From: DATHZQ01 sp965216945
Lineage (GTDB): Bacteria > Actinomycetota > Acidimicrobiia > Spongiisociales > UBA5794
Assembly: GCA_965216945.1 (NCBI GenBank)
Contig: CBDCGU010000003.1
Span: 1,860,001 to 1,924,000 of the forward strand
Length of the DNA stretch: 64,000 bases
Reading direction: 5' to 3'
Shown: piece after piece, positions 10,201-18,889 of the stretch
Layout of the letters: each line of letters opens with the position of its first letter
How positions within the stretch are numbered: the stretch's first letter is position 1
Notes under the pieces: model-generated
Seen by the model: only the letters and a program-made list of their open reading frames with translations
Told to the model about the DNA's origin: nothing
The model's database searches: none
Translations under genes and position numbers: made by a program

Positions 10201-11012
10201 ACCAGCCCGGGCAAGCGCACGGTGCGTCCGCCGATGGTGATCTCGGTCTCGACGGCGTCGCCGGCCAGGCCACGTCTGCCGGTGCTGACGGCACCCAGCC
10301 GGTTGTGGATGCCTCGGGCGATGCGGCGGTCGCGCATCAGCTGAATCAGGCCTGCGGTGGTGGTCGGATCGGGAGCAGGGCGGCGGGCGCTGGCCGGGCC
10401 GGCCACCAGCCCCGCTTCCGTCACCATCGCCACCACGCCGGTCGACAGCCCGAGGATGGGGCCGGTCGGCGGAAACGGCACTCGCCGCGGTCGCGGTCGC
10501 GCCAATGGGTGGACGCGCATCTGCAGTTGTGAGATCGCAGCGAGGATGTCCTCCTGGGTGAACGGTATCTCCGCCCCGGCGGCGAGCTCGAAGACGAGCC
10601 GGCTGGTCTTGGCGGGGCGAGCCTCTTCGGGCCGCTTGAAGCCGTCGAGCGGCGGAGTCTCGGGCTGGTCGTCCGGTTCGTCGTCGTCGGGAACGTCGAC
10701 CTTGACTTCATAGATCGCCCGCTCGGTGAGATGTTGGAACGGCAGGTGCACGACGAGGCTGCCCCCGTCAGGCCCGGCACGGAGAACAGGATGTTCCCCG
10801 ACGAGCAGTTCCACGTCGTAGGCGGCGATCCGCATCGCCACCAGATCGGCCCCCCTGACGACATCCACGACGAGATCGGGCACGTCTGCCGTTCCAAAGA
10901 ACAGTTCGACGGGGTCGAGGGCACGACTGAAACCGTCGGCGAAGCGTTCCATGTCGACGTTCAACGGTTGGCGGTGTTCGCTCGCGCGCGCTCTTGCCAC
11001 ACTCTCTCCCAA
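7230..11012 (-). CDS. Giant uncharacterised protein (up to 1260 aa) with coiled coil and beta-rich C-terminus
   Basis: First gene of a two-gene operon of giant proteins; family not recognised. Visible layout: an N-terminal mixed domain; a Pro/Arg-rich linker (around 190-230); a long central region; a predicted coiled coil around residues 770-850 (Glu/Gln/Ala heptads such as AEADKLRTRAQDKAAELQQQ); then about 350 residues of alternating hydrophobic beta-strands and glycine (near GFFGLRLSPQGLVVLEMSLE). No signal peptide. Start is uncertain: TTG 11012, GTG 11000 with GGGAGAG before it, or ATG 10952. The beta-rich tail could be a large barrel-like or lipid-binding fold, but this is only an impression from residue pattern. 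Confidence 0.75.
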   Translation of the reverse strand: MGESVARARASEHRQPLNVDMERFADGFSRALDPVELFFGTADVPDLVVDVVRGADLVAMRIAAYDVELLVGEHPVLRAGPDGGSLVVHLPFQHLTERAIYEVKVDVPDDDEPDDQPETPPLDGFKRPEEARPAKTSRLVFELAAGAEIPFTQEDILAAISQLQMRVHPLARPRPRRVPFPPTGPILGLSTGVVAMVTEAGLVAGPASARRPAPDPTTTAGLIQLMRDRRIARGIHNRLGAVSTGRRGLAGDAVETEITIGGRTVRLPGLVGGGGIVAGEIDISLPPRPRLSREPRTLETAIEAPYRLIISPSAMGGWTHATAPVPAADAEHRIELWHSRLGVRRTAPDESISIDEATARQRIIRAVWTRDREAMADFSQVKKPPHENVPFRMSLDGADRHMLVRQSAETWIGKDGKRLRPEPVDARRLYVSALGAWLDFHGEWETIDYSEAKMSSLESWEHIAPMGRDQFVKVVYPGYLWPFGHRASLVKLTERKMREPVNSIAGLYQRKFLVVRQPVKRFTSADMPFTEITLEPLVTPTLNPEPTGDQQDKAFVPHVNGQPFVFILHCRDHEDRAVRLATPLTWVAEAYTDQQDIENVHSPHRTIAADGQNIAFAPVRKGGDTIAPTASLTFDATAFTGGATPQMDIAAITVDAVEQLSGTGPVKVNYFPTYVTDRFDTGANAGEVWAELVAPVELGFGEGQSSGSDKAGGFVQPNLNVAGLSRLKGTVDDLDNIASGTFDPVEFLKNVSPKLFGLVNLVELLDTIGIDLDDAPTVVSDTLDRIEAFIDDLNRVKRMVEDAVAEADKLRTRAQDKAAELQQQAQAAFDAAVALRTRVQDAATAIVDAIAGLIDADPAQVTGDLSGPLQDMCDAIPDIREVATMLPPLIGRQLETIADILGVVCTAADLIEDIVRFVNGLGSSSTMFSYRYEWTPMLQSWPDDNSPVLELTERSLVLAVEGRMNGKGELGVEALAELKDFALNLLPGADLVRFAFDHLSFRAGSEGKPEVDVVLAEIEFRGMLAFIEVLKELIPFDGFSDPPFLDVTASGLSAGFTQDLPNVAIGVFNLSNLSLGADIQVPFLGEMVTVGFNFCTRERPFTLAVLFIGGGGFFGLRLSPQGLVVLEMSLEAGAVLAVDFGVASGSVSAMLGIYMRLEGDAGSLAGYFRLRGEVDVLGLISASIELYLELNYDFNTGKMVGSASITVKVEVLFFSTSVSIRAERQFAGSNGDPNFVDVMGLEADGTSPAWSEYCLAFAGV

Positions 11013-11187
11013 TGTGCCATTTCAGGTCTACACGGGCAAAACTTCCAGCGGAAGGCGGGTTTTCGCGGCCTTGCCTCGGGGGAGTCCTCCGGCGATCCGC
11101 CGTGTCGCTGGATGCGGCGAGGGCCTCGAGGGTGCGACACCGGCCCCCGTTCCGCGGGTTGGGGCGGCTGATAACCTGGCAGGCAAC

Positions 11188-11279
<92 letters not shown>

Positions 11280-11281
11280 CG

Positions 11282-11311
11282 AACGACCCCGCCCCGATCG
11301 GCGGGGTCGTT
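11282..11311 (+). terminator. Rho-independent-like terminator after tRNA-Ser
   Basis: A 12-bp GC-rich stem (AACGACCCCGCC / GGCGGGGTCGTT) with a 6-nt loop follows the tRNA 3' end by 4 nt and runs into a short T tract. Confidence 0.8.
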
Positions 11312-11358
11312 TCGCTTCCGCGACCGGCGCGCTTTCGGCACCCTCCTAGCCTGCGGCG

Positions 11359-11985
11359 GTGCGTTTCCTTCCCATCCGCGGCCCGCGACTCGCCCAGCGG
11401 CTGGTCAGACTCATCGTGGGGCTGATCCTCTTCGGGGTCGGCTCCGGGTTGATGCTGCAGTCGACGCTGGGGCTGTCACCGTGGGACGTGCTCCACCAGG
11501 GCCTGACGGTGCAGCTCGGGTTGAGCGTCGGCACCTGGACCGTCATCGTGTCATTCGTCGTGCTTGCGTTGTGGCTGCCGCTGCGAGAGCCGTACGGTTT
11601 GGGCACGCTGCTCAACGCCCTGATCATCGGTCCCTCGATCGATGCCACGACGGCGCTCGTCGCCGAACCGGAGGCGCTGGTGCTCCGCATCCTGCTGATG
11701 ACAGGTGGCGTCGTGGTGGTGGCGATCGCCACGGGCCTCTACATCGGAGCGCAGTTCGGGCCCGGACCGCGCGACGGTCTCATGACCGGTATCGCCCGCC
11801 GTGGCCCGTCCATCCGCCTGACGAGAGCCGCGATCGAGATCAGTGTGCTTCTCGTCGGCTGGCTGCTCGGAGGCACCGTCGGTGTCGGCACCGTGTTCTT
11901 TGCGCTGGCGATCGGACCGCTCGTCCAGTACTTCCTCCCACTGCTCACCGTCGAGGTCCCGGGCAGCACGCTGCCGTCCGGATAG
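11359..11985 (+). CDS. YczE/YitT-like polytopic membrane protein
   Basis: 208-aa membrane protein with about five to six helices and short loops. The N-terminal pattern (GLILFGVGSGLMLQSTLGLS followed by PWDVLHQGL) and the later GPRDGLMTG loop are typical of the YczE family, whose members are annotated as membrane proteins of unclear function, some near transport genes. Starts at GTG 11359. It stands alone between tRNA-Ser and gdh, so the neighbourhood gives no functional hint. Confidence 0.75.
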   Translation: MRFLPIRGPRLAQRLVRLIVGLILFGVGSGLMLQSTLGLSPWDVLHQGLTVQLGLSVGTWTVIVSFVVLALWLPLREPYGLGTLLNALIIGPSIDATTALVAEPEALVLRILLMTGGVVVVAIATGLYIGAQFGPGPRDGLMTGIARRGPSIRLTRAAIEISVLLVGWLLGGTVGVGTVFFALAIGPLVQYFLPLLTVEVPGSTLPSG

Positions 11986-12112
11986 GCAACGCGACATCGC
12001 CAACCGTGCTTGCACCACGGGCCGTCCGCCCCTGGACGCGAACACGCCATGTCCGGCACGGTGATGGATGGTGGAGCCCGTGTGACGCACCGGGCCACCG
12101 AAGGAGCCAGAG

Positions 12113-13489
12113 ATGACCGTCGGCGACCTCGGCACTTCGCACGTGCCGGCTTCAAGCGAAGTTCTCAACCCCAATCTCATCGCCCGCCATCAGTTCGAGA
12201 TGACGCGGCCGTACATCCAGCAGATCAACGAATGTGCGGGGTTGGCGGAGTGGCTCTTCCAGCCGCAGCAGGTGATGGAAGTGGTCATTCCGGTGCTGAT
12301 GGACGACGGCGCGGTGGAGACCTACATGGGATACCGCGTGCTGCATTCGAGTGTGCGCGGCCCGGGCAAGGGTGGGATTCGATACCACCCCAAGGTCGAT
12401 CTCGACGAGGTGCGGGCGCTCGCCTATTGGATGACGCTCAAGTGCGCCCTGGTCGACATCCCGTTCGGAGGCGCCAAGGGTGGCGTGATGTGCGACCCGC
12501 GCGCCTGCAGCGAGGCGGAGCTCGCCCGTATCACGCGCCGCTTCATCACGGCTCTGGGCGACAACATCGGGCCGTATACCGACATCCCGGCGCCGGACGT
12601 CTACACCAACTCGCAGACCATGGCCTGGATCTACGACACGTATTCGATGATGCATCCCGGAGAGAACAACCTTCCCGTCGTCACCGGCAAACCGCTGGAA
12701 TTGGGCGGCTCACCGGGCCGCGATGCTGCAACCGCACAGGGGGCTGTGTTCGTCGCCGAGCACTTCATCGAGATGGGTGCGCTCAAGGACATCTCCGACC
12801 TCGCCCATACGACCGTGGCCGTGCAGGGCTTCGGCAATGCGGGGTTCCACGCCGCCCGGTTGCTCGCCGGCGAAGGAGCCACCGTCGTGGCGGTCAGCGA
12901 CTCCCGCGGTGGCATCTTCGATGCGGCCGGACTCGATCCGCGGAGGGTGCTCGAGCACAAGACGGCCACTGGATCGGTCGTCGACTACCCCGGCGCCAAG
13001 CCGCTGGCGCCCAAGGAGGTGCTCGAGGCGCCGTGCGACATTCTGGTTCCGGCAGCGTTGGAGAACCAGATCACGGCGGAGAACGCCGCCCGCATCACGG
13101 CGCCGCTGGTCCTGGAGGCGGCCAACGGCCCGGTGACGCCGGCGGCCGACCGGATCCTCGCCGAGCGAGGCATCTACGTGCTGCCCGACATCCTGGCGAA
13201 CGCCGGTGGCGTCGTGGTGAGCTACTTCGAGTGGGTGCAGAACCTGGAGAACCGCCGGTGGGAGGAACGGGACGTGATGGACAAGCTGCGTCGCATCATG
13301 CGGCGGGCTACGGAGCGAGTGGTCACCAAGCGAGTCGCTCTGATGGATGCGCACGGGCACTACCAGCGGGAGTGGCGAAAGAACCACGACGATGGGGATC
13401 TCCCGATGCCTGACCTGCGGACGGCGGCACACGTGCTCGCCCTCGGCGCATGCGCCACGGCTGCTCTGCAGCGTGGCATCTGGCCGTGA
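12113..13489 (+). CDS. gdhA: Glutamate dehydrogenase (Glu/Leu/Phe/Val dehydrogenase family)
   Basis: Cytoplasmic enzyme interconverting glutamate and 2-oxoglutarate plus ammonia with NAD(P). The 458-aa length fits the hexameric class. Visible motifs: KGGIRYHP in the N-terminal substrate domain, the catalytic-lysine region PFGGAKGG, and the Rossmann-fold GFGNAG for the nucleotide. The ATG at 12113 follows AAGGAG at good spacing. The N-terminal half has the residues expected of a GDH rather than a leucine dehydrogenase, but cofactor preference cannot be read with certainty. Monocistronic, closed by a strong terminator. Confidence 0.93.
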   Translation: MTVGDLGTSHVPASSEVLNPNLIARHQFEMTRPYIQQINECAGLAEWLFQPQQVMEVVIPVLMDDGAVETYMGYRVLHSSVRGPGKGGIRYHPKVDLDEVRALAYWMTLKCALVDIPFGGAKGGVMCDPRACSEAELARITRRFITALGDNIGPYTDIPAPDVYTNSQTMAWIYDTYSMMHPGENNLPVVTGKPLELGGSPGRDAATAQGAVFVAEHFIEMGALKDISDLAHTTVAVQGFGNAGFHAARLLAGEGATVVAVSDSRGGIFDAAGLDPRRVLEHKTATGSVVDYPGAKPLAPKEVLEAPCDILVPAALENQITAENAARITAPLVLEAANGPVTPAADRILAERGIYVLPDILANAGGVVVSYFEWVQNLENRRWEERDVMDKLRRIMRRATERVVTKRVALMDAHGHYQREWRKNHDDGDLPMPDLRTAAHVLALGACATAALQRGIWP

Positions 13490-13518
13490 CCGACCCCGGC
13501 TCGACCCGGTCCGGACAA

Positions 13519-13550
13519 CGAAAGAGCCCGTCCGGAGACGGGCTCTTTCG
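13519..13550 (+). terminator. Strong intrinsic terminator downstream of gdhA
   Basis: A perfect 14-bp stem CGAAAGAGCCCGTC / GACGGGCTCTTTCG around a CGGA tetraloop, about 30 bp after the gdhA stop. The A-rich left arm and T-rich right arm mean it can also act on convergent transcription from the minus-strand operon ending at 13636. Confidence 0.9.
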
Positions 13551-13635
13551 CTGTGGTAGGAAGCGGCATTGTACCCAACGGGCCCCAGCCTGAGTAGGTG
13601 GCATCACGCAAACGTTTCGCGTGCTGACCGCCTCG

Positions 13636-13890
13636 TCAGCAGATGGTGCCGTCGTCCTCGACGAAGCACGCATCCGATTGGAAGGCGTTCCATTGGGCGA
13701 CGTCGCGGCGGAGCTCGGCGAGGTAGGCGGCGATCTCGCCGGGGTCGGTGACGGCGACCGAACCCTCTTCGATCCGCGGGGATGCGAGCCCGGCATCCTC
13801 GACCTCGCGGAACGCAACCACCAGGCGGCGCAGCTCGGTGGCGATGGCGTCGGCGGCCGCCGACTCCGGCGGGCGGTGCAGCTCGATCAT
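13636..13890 (-). CDS. Small conserved-looking protein (84 aa) coupled to a DUF885 gene
   Basis: 84-aa soluble protein with an acidic, helix-rich sequence; no family recognised. Its ATG (13890-13888) overlaps the TGA of the upstream DUF885 gene in an ATGA arrangement, which strongly supports expression. It ends shortly before the bidirectional-looking terminator at 13519-13550. A role linked to the peptidase-like protein is inferred only from coupling. Confidence 0.7.
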   Translation of the reverse strand: MIELHRPPESAAADAIATELRRLVVAFREVEDAGLASPRIEEGSVAVTDPGEIAAYLAELRRDVAQWNAFQSDACFVEDDGTIC

Positions 13891-15575
13891 GCGCTCGACC
13901 AGGCGGTGACCAGGTCGTCGAGGATGCCGAGGGGCACAGGGCCGGACCCGAGAACGGTGTCGTGGAACGACTTGATGTCGAACGCCGCCCCCATCCGAAC
14001 CTCGGCCCCATGGCGCATGCGCACGATCTCGCGCCGGCCGATCATGTAGCCGAGCGCCTGACCCGGCCAACCGATGTAGCGGTCGACCTCCGCCTCGACG
14101 TTGTTCGCCGCCTGCGGCGTGTTCTCCAGCATCCAGTCGATGGCGTCTTGGCGCGACCAGCCCAGGGCGTGCACCCCGGTGTCGACGACGAGCCTGCCCG
14201 CTCGCCACGAGTCGAACGACAGCATGCCGAACCGGGTGGTGTCGTCGGTGTAGAGCCCCATCTCCTCGGCCAGCCGTTCGGTGTAGAGACCCCAGCCTTC
14301 CACGTAGGCGTTGACGATGGCGTGCTTGCGGAACTCCGGTATGTCCTCGAGCTCCTGGGCAATGGCCAGCTGGAGATGATGGCCGGGGATCGATTCGTGG
14401 AATGCCAGCGCCTCGGACTCGAACCTGGTGCGGGTGGTCGGCTCACTGGTGTTGATGAAGAACTGCCCGGGCCGGCTCCCGTCCGCGGCCGGAGGGAAGT
14501 AGTACCCGAGCGGCGCCTCCTCGGCGCCGGGGCCCGGGATCTCAGCCATGCGACAATCCGCACGGGGCAGCCGGCCGAACCACTGCGGCATGGCGGCAGC
14601 GGCGCGATCCAGGGCGCCCTGTGCTGCGGCGACGATCTCGTCGCGCGTCGTGAAGCGCAATGCAGGGTCGTTGCGGAGGCGTTCGAAGATCTCGGCGAGA
14701 TCGCTTGTGCCGAGGACCTTCGCCCCGAGCGCTCGATACTCGTCCCCCAGCTGGTCGATGATGTCGAGGCCGATCCGGTGGATGTCGAGCGCCGGCATCT
14801 CGAGTGAAGTGTGGCGACGGATGGCGCGGCGGTAGACGTCGTCGCCATCGGGCAGCCAGTTGACCCCGCTGCGCTCGGCGGAGCGCGCCTTGGGTGCCAC
14901 CTCGCCGGCCAGCGCCTCCCGGTAGTGGGCGAAGCCTGGGCGCACCGACTCGGAGACGGCCGTGCTGAGCCGGTTCCGCCACGCCGTCTCCTGTTCGGGT
15001 GTGAAGGCGGGCGGTGCGGCGATCGTGACGAACGGGTCGGCGTCGAGCGGCGTTGCCAGATAGGCGTCGAGCTGGGCGATCACCTTCTCCACGGCGATTT
15101 GCGGCGGCGTACGGTCCTTCGCCAGCCCCTGGCGGAGCCGGTGCACGGCCTGCTCGAACAGCCCTCCGATCTTCGAGAACTTGGCAACGACCGCATCGGC
15201 GTGGTCGGGGGTATCGATGGGGAGCTGGCCGACGAGTTGCAGCAGCTCGATGTGGACCCCGGTCGACGGGCTGACGTCGAACTCGGCCAGGCGGGAGTGC
15301 ATCGGTGTGGCCAGCCCGGAGGCTTCGTGGATGAGCACGCCGCGGGTCACGGTCTGATCGGTGGTGAGCGTGGCCGGATCGATCGCCTCCGCACGTCCCA
15401 CGAAGTCGTCGAGCCGTGCCATCTGGGCGTCCTCCGCCTGCCGGCTCAAGTCCTCCAGGCGATCGTCGAAGCGGTGGTCACCGAGCAGCATCGCCATCGT
15501 CGGAGCCACCGTCGACAGGACGTACTCCCAGTACTCGCCGGCAAGGGCGTCGATGTCGTCAGTTGCGTTCGTCAT
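13887..15575 (-). CDS. DUF885 family protein, putative metallopeptidase (paralogue 1)
   Basis: 562-aa cytoplasmic protein of the DUF885 family, generally regarded as zinc-peptidase-like. It carries the signature HESIPGHHLQLA near residue 390 and a downstream YVEGWGLYTERLAEEMG segment with the glutamate expected as a further metal ligand. The N-terminus contains the family pattern MLLGDHRFDDRLEDLS. No signal peptide. It is followed by a coupled 84-aa gene and preceded about 80 bp upstream by a paralogue with the same layout, indicating a tandem duplication. Substrate unknown. Confidence 0.88.
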   Translation of the reverse strand: MTNATDDIDALAGEYWEYVLSTVAPTMAMLLGDHRFDDRLEDLSRQAEDAQMARLDDFVGRAEAIDPATLTTDQTVTRGVLIHEASGLATPMHSRLAEFDVSPSTGVHIELLQLVGQLPIDTPDHADAVVAKFSKIGGLFEQAVHRLRQGLAKDRTPPQIAVEKVIAQLDAYLATPLDADPFVTIAAPPAFTPEQETAWRNRLSTAVSESVRPGFAHYREALAGEVAPKARSAERSGVNWLPDGDDVYRRAIRRHTSLEMPALDIHRIGLDIIDQLGDEYRALGAKVLGTSDLAEIFERLRNDPALRFTTRDEIVAAAQGALDRAAAAMPQWFGRLPRADCRMAEIPGPGAEEAPLGYYFPPAADGSRPGQFFINTSEPTTRTRFESEALAFHESIPGHHLQLAIAQELEDIPEFRKHAIVNAYVEGWGLYTERLAEEMGLYTDDTTRFGMLSFDSWRAGRLVVDTGVHALGWSRQDAIDWMLENTPQAANNVEAEVDRYIGWPGQALGYMIGRREIVRMRHGAEVRMGAAFDIKSFHDTVLGSGPVPLGILDDLVTAWSSA

Positions 15576-15653
15576 GGTTCGCCGAGGCTAAACCGCACCC
15601 ACTCACCCGCAAGCCCCGGTGCCGGAGTACCGCTCGAGCCGGCGGGGCTGCCG

Positions 15654-17318
15654 TCAGGAAGCCCGCACCCAGTCGTCGACCATGCGTTCCAGCGTCGGCA
15701 GCGGTACGAGACCGGAGGAGAGCACCGTGTCGTGGAAGCCCTTGATGTCGAAGCGATCGCCCATTGCCGCCTCGGCCTGCGCCCGATACCGCATGATCTC
15801 GAGCCGGCCGACCATGTAGGCGAGCGCCTGGCCCGGCATGCCGATGTAGCGGTCGACCTCGCCTTCGATCGTTCCCATCGACATCGGCGAGTTGTCGGCG
15901 AAGTAGTCGATGGCTTGCTGGCGCGTCCACCCCATGGCGTGGAGCCCGGTGTCGACCACGAGACGTCCGGCTCGCATCGAGTCGGCCGACAGCATGCCGA
16001 TGCGCTCCATCGGTCCGCTGTAGAGCCCCATCTCGTCGGCGAGCCGCTCGGTGTAGAGCCCCCACCCTTCGGCGTAGGCGGTCACCGTGGCGTGCTTGCG
16101 GAACTCCGGCACGTCGTCCAGCTCGCCCGAGATCGCCAGCTGGAGATGATGGCCGGGAATGCCTTCGTGATAGGCCATGGCCTCGATCTCGAATCGATGC
16201 CATCGGGTCGGGTCGGCCGTGTTGATGAAGAACGTGCCGGGCCGCGACCCGTCGGTAGCCGGCGGGAAGTAGTAGGCCGTCGGGCCGTGCGGGGTCTCCT
16301 GCACCACGCAGTCCGCCTGGGGAAGCCGGCCGAACCAATCACCCATGGCAGCCTTGGCCTTGGCAAGAGCCACCTCCGACGCCGTGACGATCGAAGGTCC
16401 ATCTTCGAAGCGCAGTGCCGCATCGTCACGGAGCCTCGTGTAGATCTCGGTCAGGTCGTCGGCTCCCAGCACCTCGCTGCCGAGCCGGCGGTACTCGTCT
16501 CCGAGCTTGGCGATCTGCCCCAGCCCGATCTCGTGGATCTCCTGGGCCGACAGATCGACCGACGTGTGACGCTTGATCGCCCGGCGATACAACTCCTCGC
16601 CGTCATCGAGGAAGCAGACGCCGGGCTCGTCGGCGGAGCGGGCGACCGGAGCCACTTCGTCGCGAACGACACGGCGATACTCGTCCCATGCCGGACGGAT
16701 CTTGGCGGCGACCACTGCGGCGATCTCCTGGCGCCACGCCGCCTCGTCTGCGTCGCTGAAGCCGGGTGGGGTCCGCAGGGAAGTGTAGGGGTCGGCGTCT
16801 GCCGCAGTCGACAGGTAGTCATCGAGTTGTTCGAGCGTCTTCTCCACGTGATAGGCGATGGGGGTCCGTCCGTTGGCCACGCCCTCCTGCAACCGCACGG
16901 CCGACTCATGGATCGCCCGCGCCATGCCTTCGAACTTCGCCGGCATCTTTGCCGCATGCTCCGGCTCGGTGAGGGGGAGCATCGGGATGACGACCGGCAA
17001 CGCGGTTTGCAGTCCGATCGTGTGGTTGACGGCCAGCTCGGCCTGCCTCGTCTCCTCCATGTCGGCGCCCGTGCCCGCCTCGAAGATCAGCACGTCGCGT
17101 GAGATGCGCTCGTCGGGAGTGAGGTCCGCCGGGTCGATGGCCTCGGCGCGGCGGACGAAATCACGCAACCGGGCGATGTGAGCATCTTCGGACGCCCGTG
17201 ACATCTCCTCGAACCGATCGTCGAAGCGGTGGTCGCCGAGCATCAGGGCCTGGGTGGGTTGGTGTTCGAGGGCGTAGTCCCAGTATTCCTGCCCCAATGT
17301 GCGCAGCGCTTCGTTCAT
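15654..17318 (-). CDS. DUF885 family protein, putative metallopeptidase (paralogue 2)
   Basis: 554-aa paralogue of the gene just downstream, with the same order of motifs: MLGDHRFDDRFEEMSRASED near the N-terminus, HEGIPGHHLQLA mid-protein and AEGWGLYTERLADEMGLYSG after it. The second residue of the HE motif context differs (HEG versus HES in paralogue 1). The ATG at 17318 follows AAGGGACG. The pair is separated by about 80 bp and probably forms one operon of three genes. Divergence of the two copies suggests different substrates rather than a recent duplicate. Confidence 0.88.
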   Translation of the reverse strand: MNEALRTLGQEYWDYALEHQPTQALMLGDHRFDDRFEEMSRASEDAHIARLRDFVRRAEAIDPADLTPDERISRDVLIFEAGTGADMEETRQAELAVNHTIGLQTALPVVIPMLPLTEPEHAAKMPAKFEGMARAIHESAVRLQEGVANGRTPIAYHVEKTLEQLDDYLSTAADADPYTSLRTPPGFSDADEAAWRQEIAAVVAAKIRPAWDEYRRVVRDEVAPVARSADEPGVCFLDDGEELYRRAIKRHTSVDLSAQEIHEIGLGQIAKLGDEYRRLGSEVLGADDLTEIYTRLRDDAALRFEDGPSIVTASEVALAKAKAAMGDWFGRLPQADCVVQETPHGPTAYYFPPATDGSRPGTFFINTADPTRWHRFEIEAMAYHEGIPGHHLQLAISGELDDVPEFRKHATVTAYAEGWGLYTERLADEMGLYSGPMERIGMLSADSMRAGRLVVDTGLHAMGWTRQQAIDYFADNSPMSMGTIEGEVDRYIGMPGQALAYMVGRLEIMRYRAQAEAAMGDRFDIKGFHDTVLSSGLVPLPTLERMVDDWVRAS

Positions 17319-17698
17319 CTTCGTCCCTTGGAGAGTCGGCAGCGGCTGAAGGCTAGTGCCCCGTCACACATCATTTGCCGCGTTCAGGACGGCCAGGACC
17401 GCCGCTGGCGGCGTCCTCGTCCTTGACGCATGGCATGAATGCGCCTGCGTCCTGCGTCCTTGCCAACAACGTCCCTGACTCGCCCTGAACATCGCCAAGG
17501 TCGTGAGACGGAGCACCAGTTGTGCTCCACCACCAGGCGAAGCGTCACGGCTCGGCATCGGTCCGCGAAGGCGCGGAAGGGCCGGGCGCGTTCGCAAATA
17601 GGGACGTCCGGACAGCGAACGGTGAGGGCGACTCGTTAGCCTTGAGAGAAGGGATCAGAATCGGGTGTTCCGCACCGAGGGATAGGAGGTGTGGCGGC
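17319..17698. other. Intergenic region between divergent DUF885 and liv operons
   Basis: 380 bp with no supported gene. It must hold the divergent promoters of the DUF885 operon (minus) and the liv operon (plus). The only clear element is AGGAGG at 17684-17689, the ribosome binding site for livK. Confidence 0.6.
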
Positions 17699-18877
17699 GT
17701 GACCAGCCCCGCGGTCCGTGGCGTCGTAACCGTCGCGTTCGCCCTCGTTTTGGGTGCGTGCGGCGGCGACGACACCTCAGAATCCGTCGACTTCGAACAC
17801 CCTCCGGTCGAGATTGGTGTGATCACCGACCTGACCGGCCCCCGAGTTGCGGTCGGCCTCGACATCCGACAGGCCACCGAACTCGCTGTGGCCGAGGTGA
17901 ACGACTCGGGCGGGATCAACGGTTCCGAGCTGAGGGTGACGATCGTCGACACGGCATCCGAGGTCGACAACGCCGTCACGGGTTTCAGGAACCTCGCCGA
18001 TGCTGGTGTACTCGCCGTCAGCGGTCCCTTGTCGTCGCGCGAGGCGGATATCCTGTTTCCCGAGGCAGCATCACGGCGGCTCCCCATCGTGACGGGAACG
18101 GCCAACAAGGAAGACATCACCCGCGCCGGTGCGGGCTGGGCGTTCCGTAACACGGCGACGAATCTCGAGCTCTTTTCCGCGGCAATGCCGAAGTGGCAGG
18201 ACGAGTACGCCATCAAAACCGCCGTGGTCGTGTACGACGAAGTGGGGCCGGCCTGGGTGGACGCCGCGACGAATGCCATCCCCGACGTGGCCGCGGCCGA
18301 AGGTATCACCATCGTCAACGAGGACGAGCCCGTGACGTTCCAGCAAGGTGACACGGACTTCACGGTCACGGTGCAGCGCATCAAGGAGCACGACTCCGAC
18401 GGAGTGATCGTGATCTCCAACGCACCTGAGGCCGGGCTGCTGGCTCGTGAGCTGGCGCAGCAGGACCTGGGACGGGCAGTGCTGGGCCATCCCGCCCAGG
18501 CGGCGGAAGGGTTCTTCAGTCAGGGTGGTGAGGACATCGACGAATGGGTGCTGCCGCTGGTGTTCGACAGCCAGTCGACCGAGCCTGCTGCGGCGGCGTA
18601 CCAGGCGGCCATGAGCGAGGACGGTGACGAGCTGGTCTTTGCCGAGGCGGCCAACTACTACGACACCGTCAAGCTGCTTGCCGAGGTGATGATCAACGCC
18701 GGAATCAACGGGGCGACCGATGTCGAGGACGCACGTCTCCGCATCCGCGACGGACTCTTGGGGCTGGAGGGCTTCGTCGGGATCACGGGTGTCATCACGT
18801 TCGACGATGCGGGGAACGCCGCCAAGGAGGTCTACGTCAAAGTGGTGGAGCTCGGCGACATGCGCACGCTCGACTGA
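17699..18877 (+). CDS. Branched-chain amino acid/amide ABC transporter substrate-binding lipoprotein
   Basis: 392-aa extracytoplasmic binding lipoprotein of the LivJ/LivK type. The GTG at 17699 is chosen because AGGAGG lies 9 nt upstream and translation from it begins directly with a lipoprotein signal (LALVLGAC-type lipobox, Cys about residue 21). The fold opens with IGVITDLTGPRVAVGLDIRQ, the family's first strand and ligand loop. First gene of a five-function operon (binding protein, LivH, LivM-LivG fusion, LivF). Ligand could be leucine-type amino acids, urea or short amides. Confidence 0.92.
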   Translation: MTSPAVRGVVTVAFALVLGACGGDDTSESVDFEHPPVEIGVITDLTGPRVAVGLDIRQATELAVAEVNDSGGINGSELRVTIVDTASEVDNAVTGFRNLADAGVLAVSGPLSSREADILFPEAASRRLPIVTGTANKEDITRAGAGWAFRNTATNLELFSAAMPKWQDEYAIKTAVVVYDEVGPAWVDAATNAIPDVAAAEGITIVNEDEPVTFQQGDTDFTVTVQRIKEHDSDGVIVISNAPEAGLLARELAQQDLGRAVLGHPAQAAEGFFSQGGEDIDEWVLPLVFDSQSTEPAAAAYQAAMSEDGDELVFAEAANYYDTVKLLAEVMINAGINGATDVEDARLRIRDGLLGLEGFVGITGVITFDDAGNAAKEVYVKVVELGDMRTLD

Positions 18878-18889
18878 TCGCGGCGGTTG

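Noticed and set aside
7209..10532. 1107-codon plus-strand frame
   Set aside because: Antisense shadow of the 1260-aa gene; low-complexity Asp/Arg/Gly/Val composition typical of reversed GC-rich codons.
14811..17102. 763-codon plus-strand frame
   Set aside because: Antisense to the DUF885 genes, which have recognisable motifs on the minus strand.
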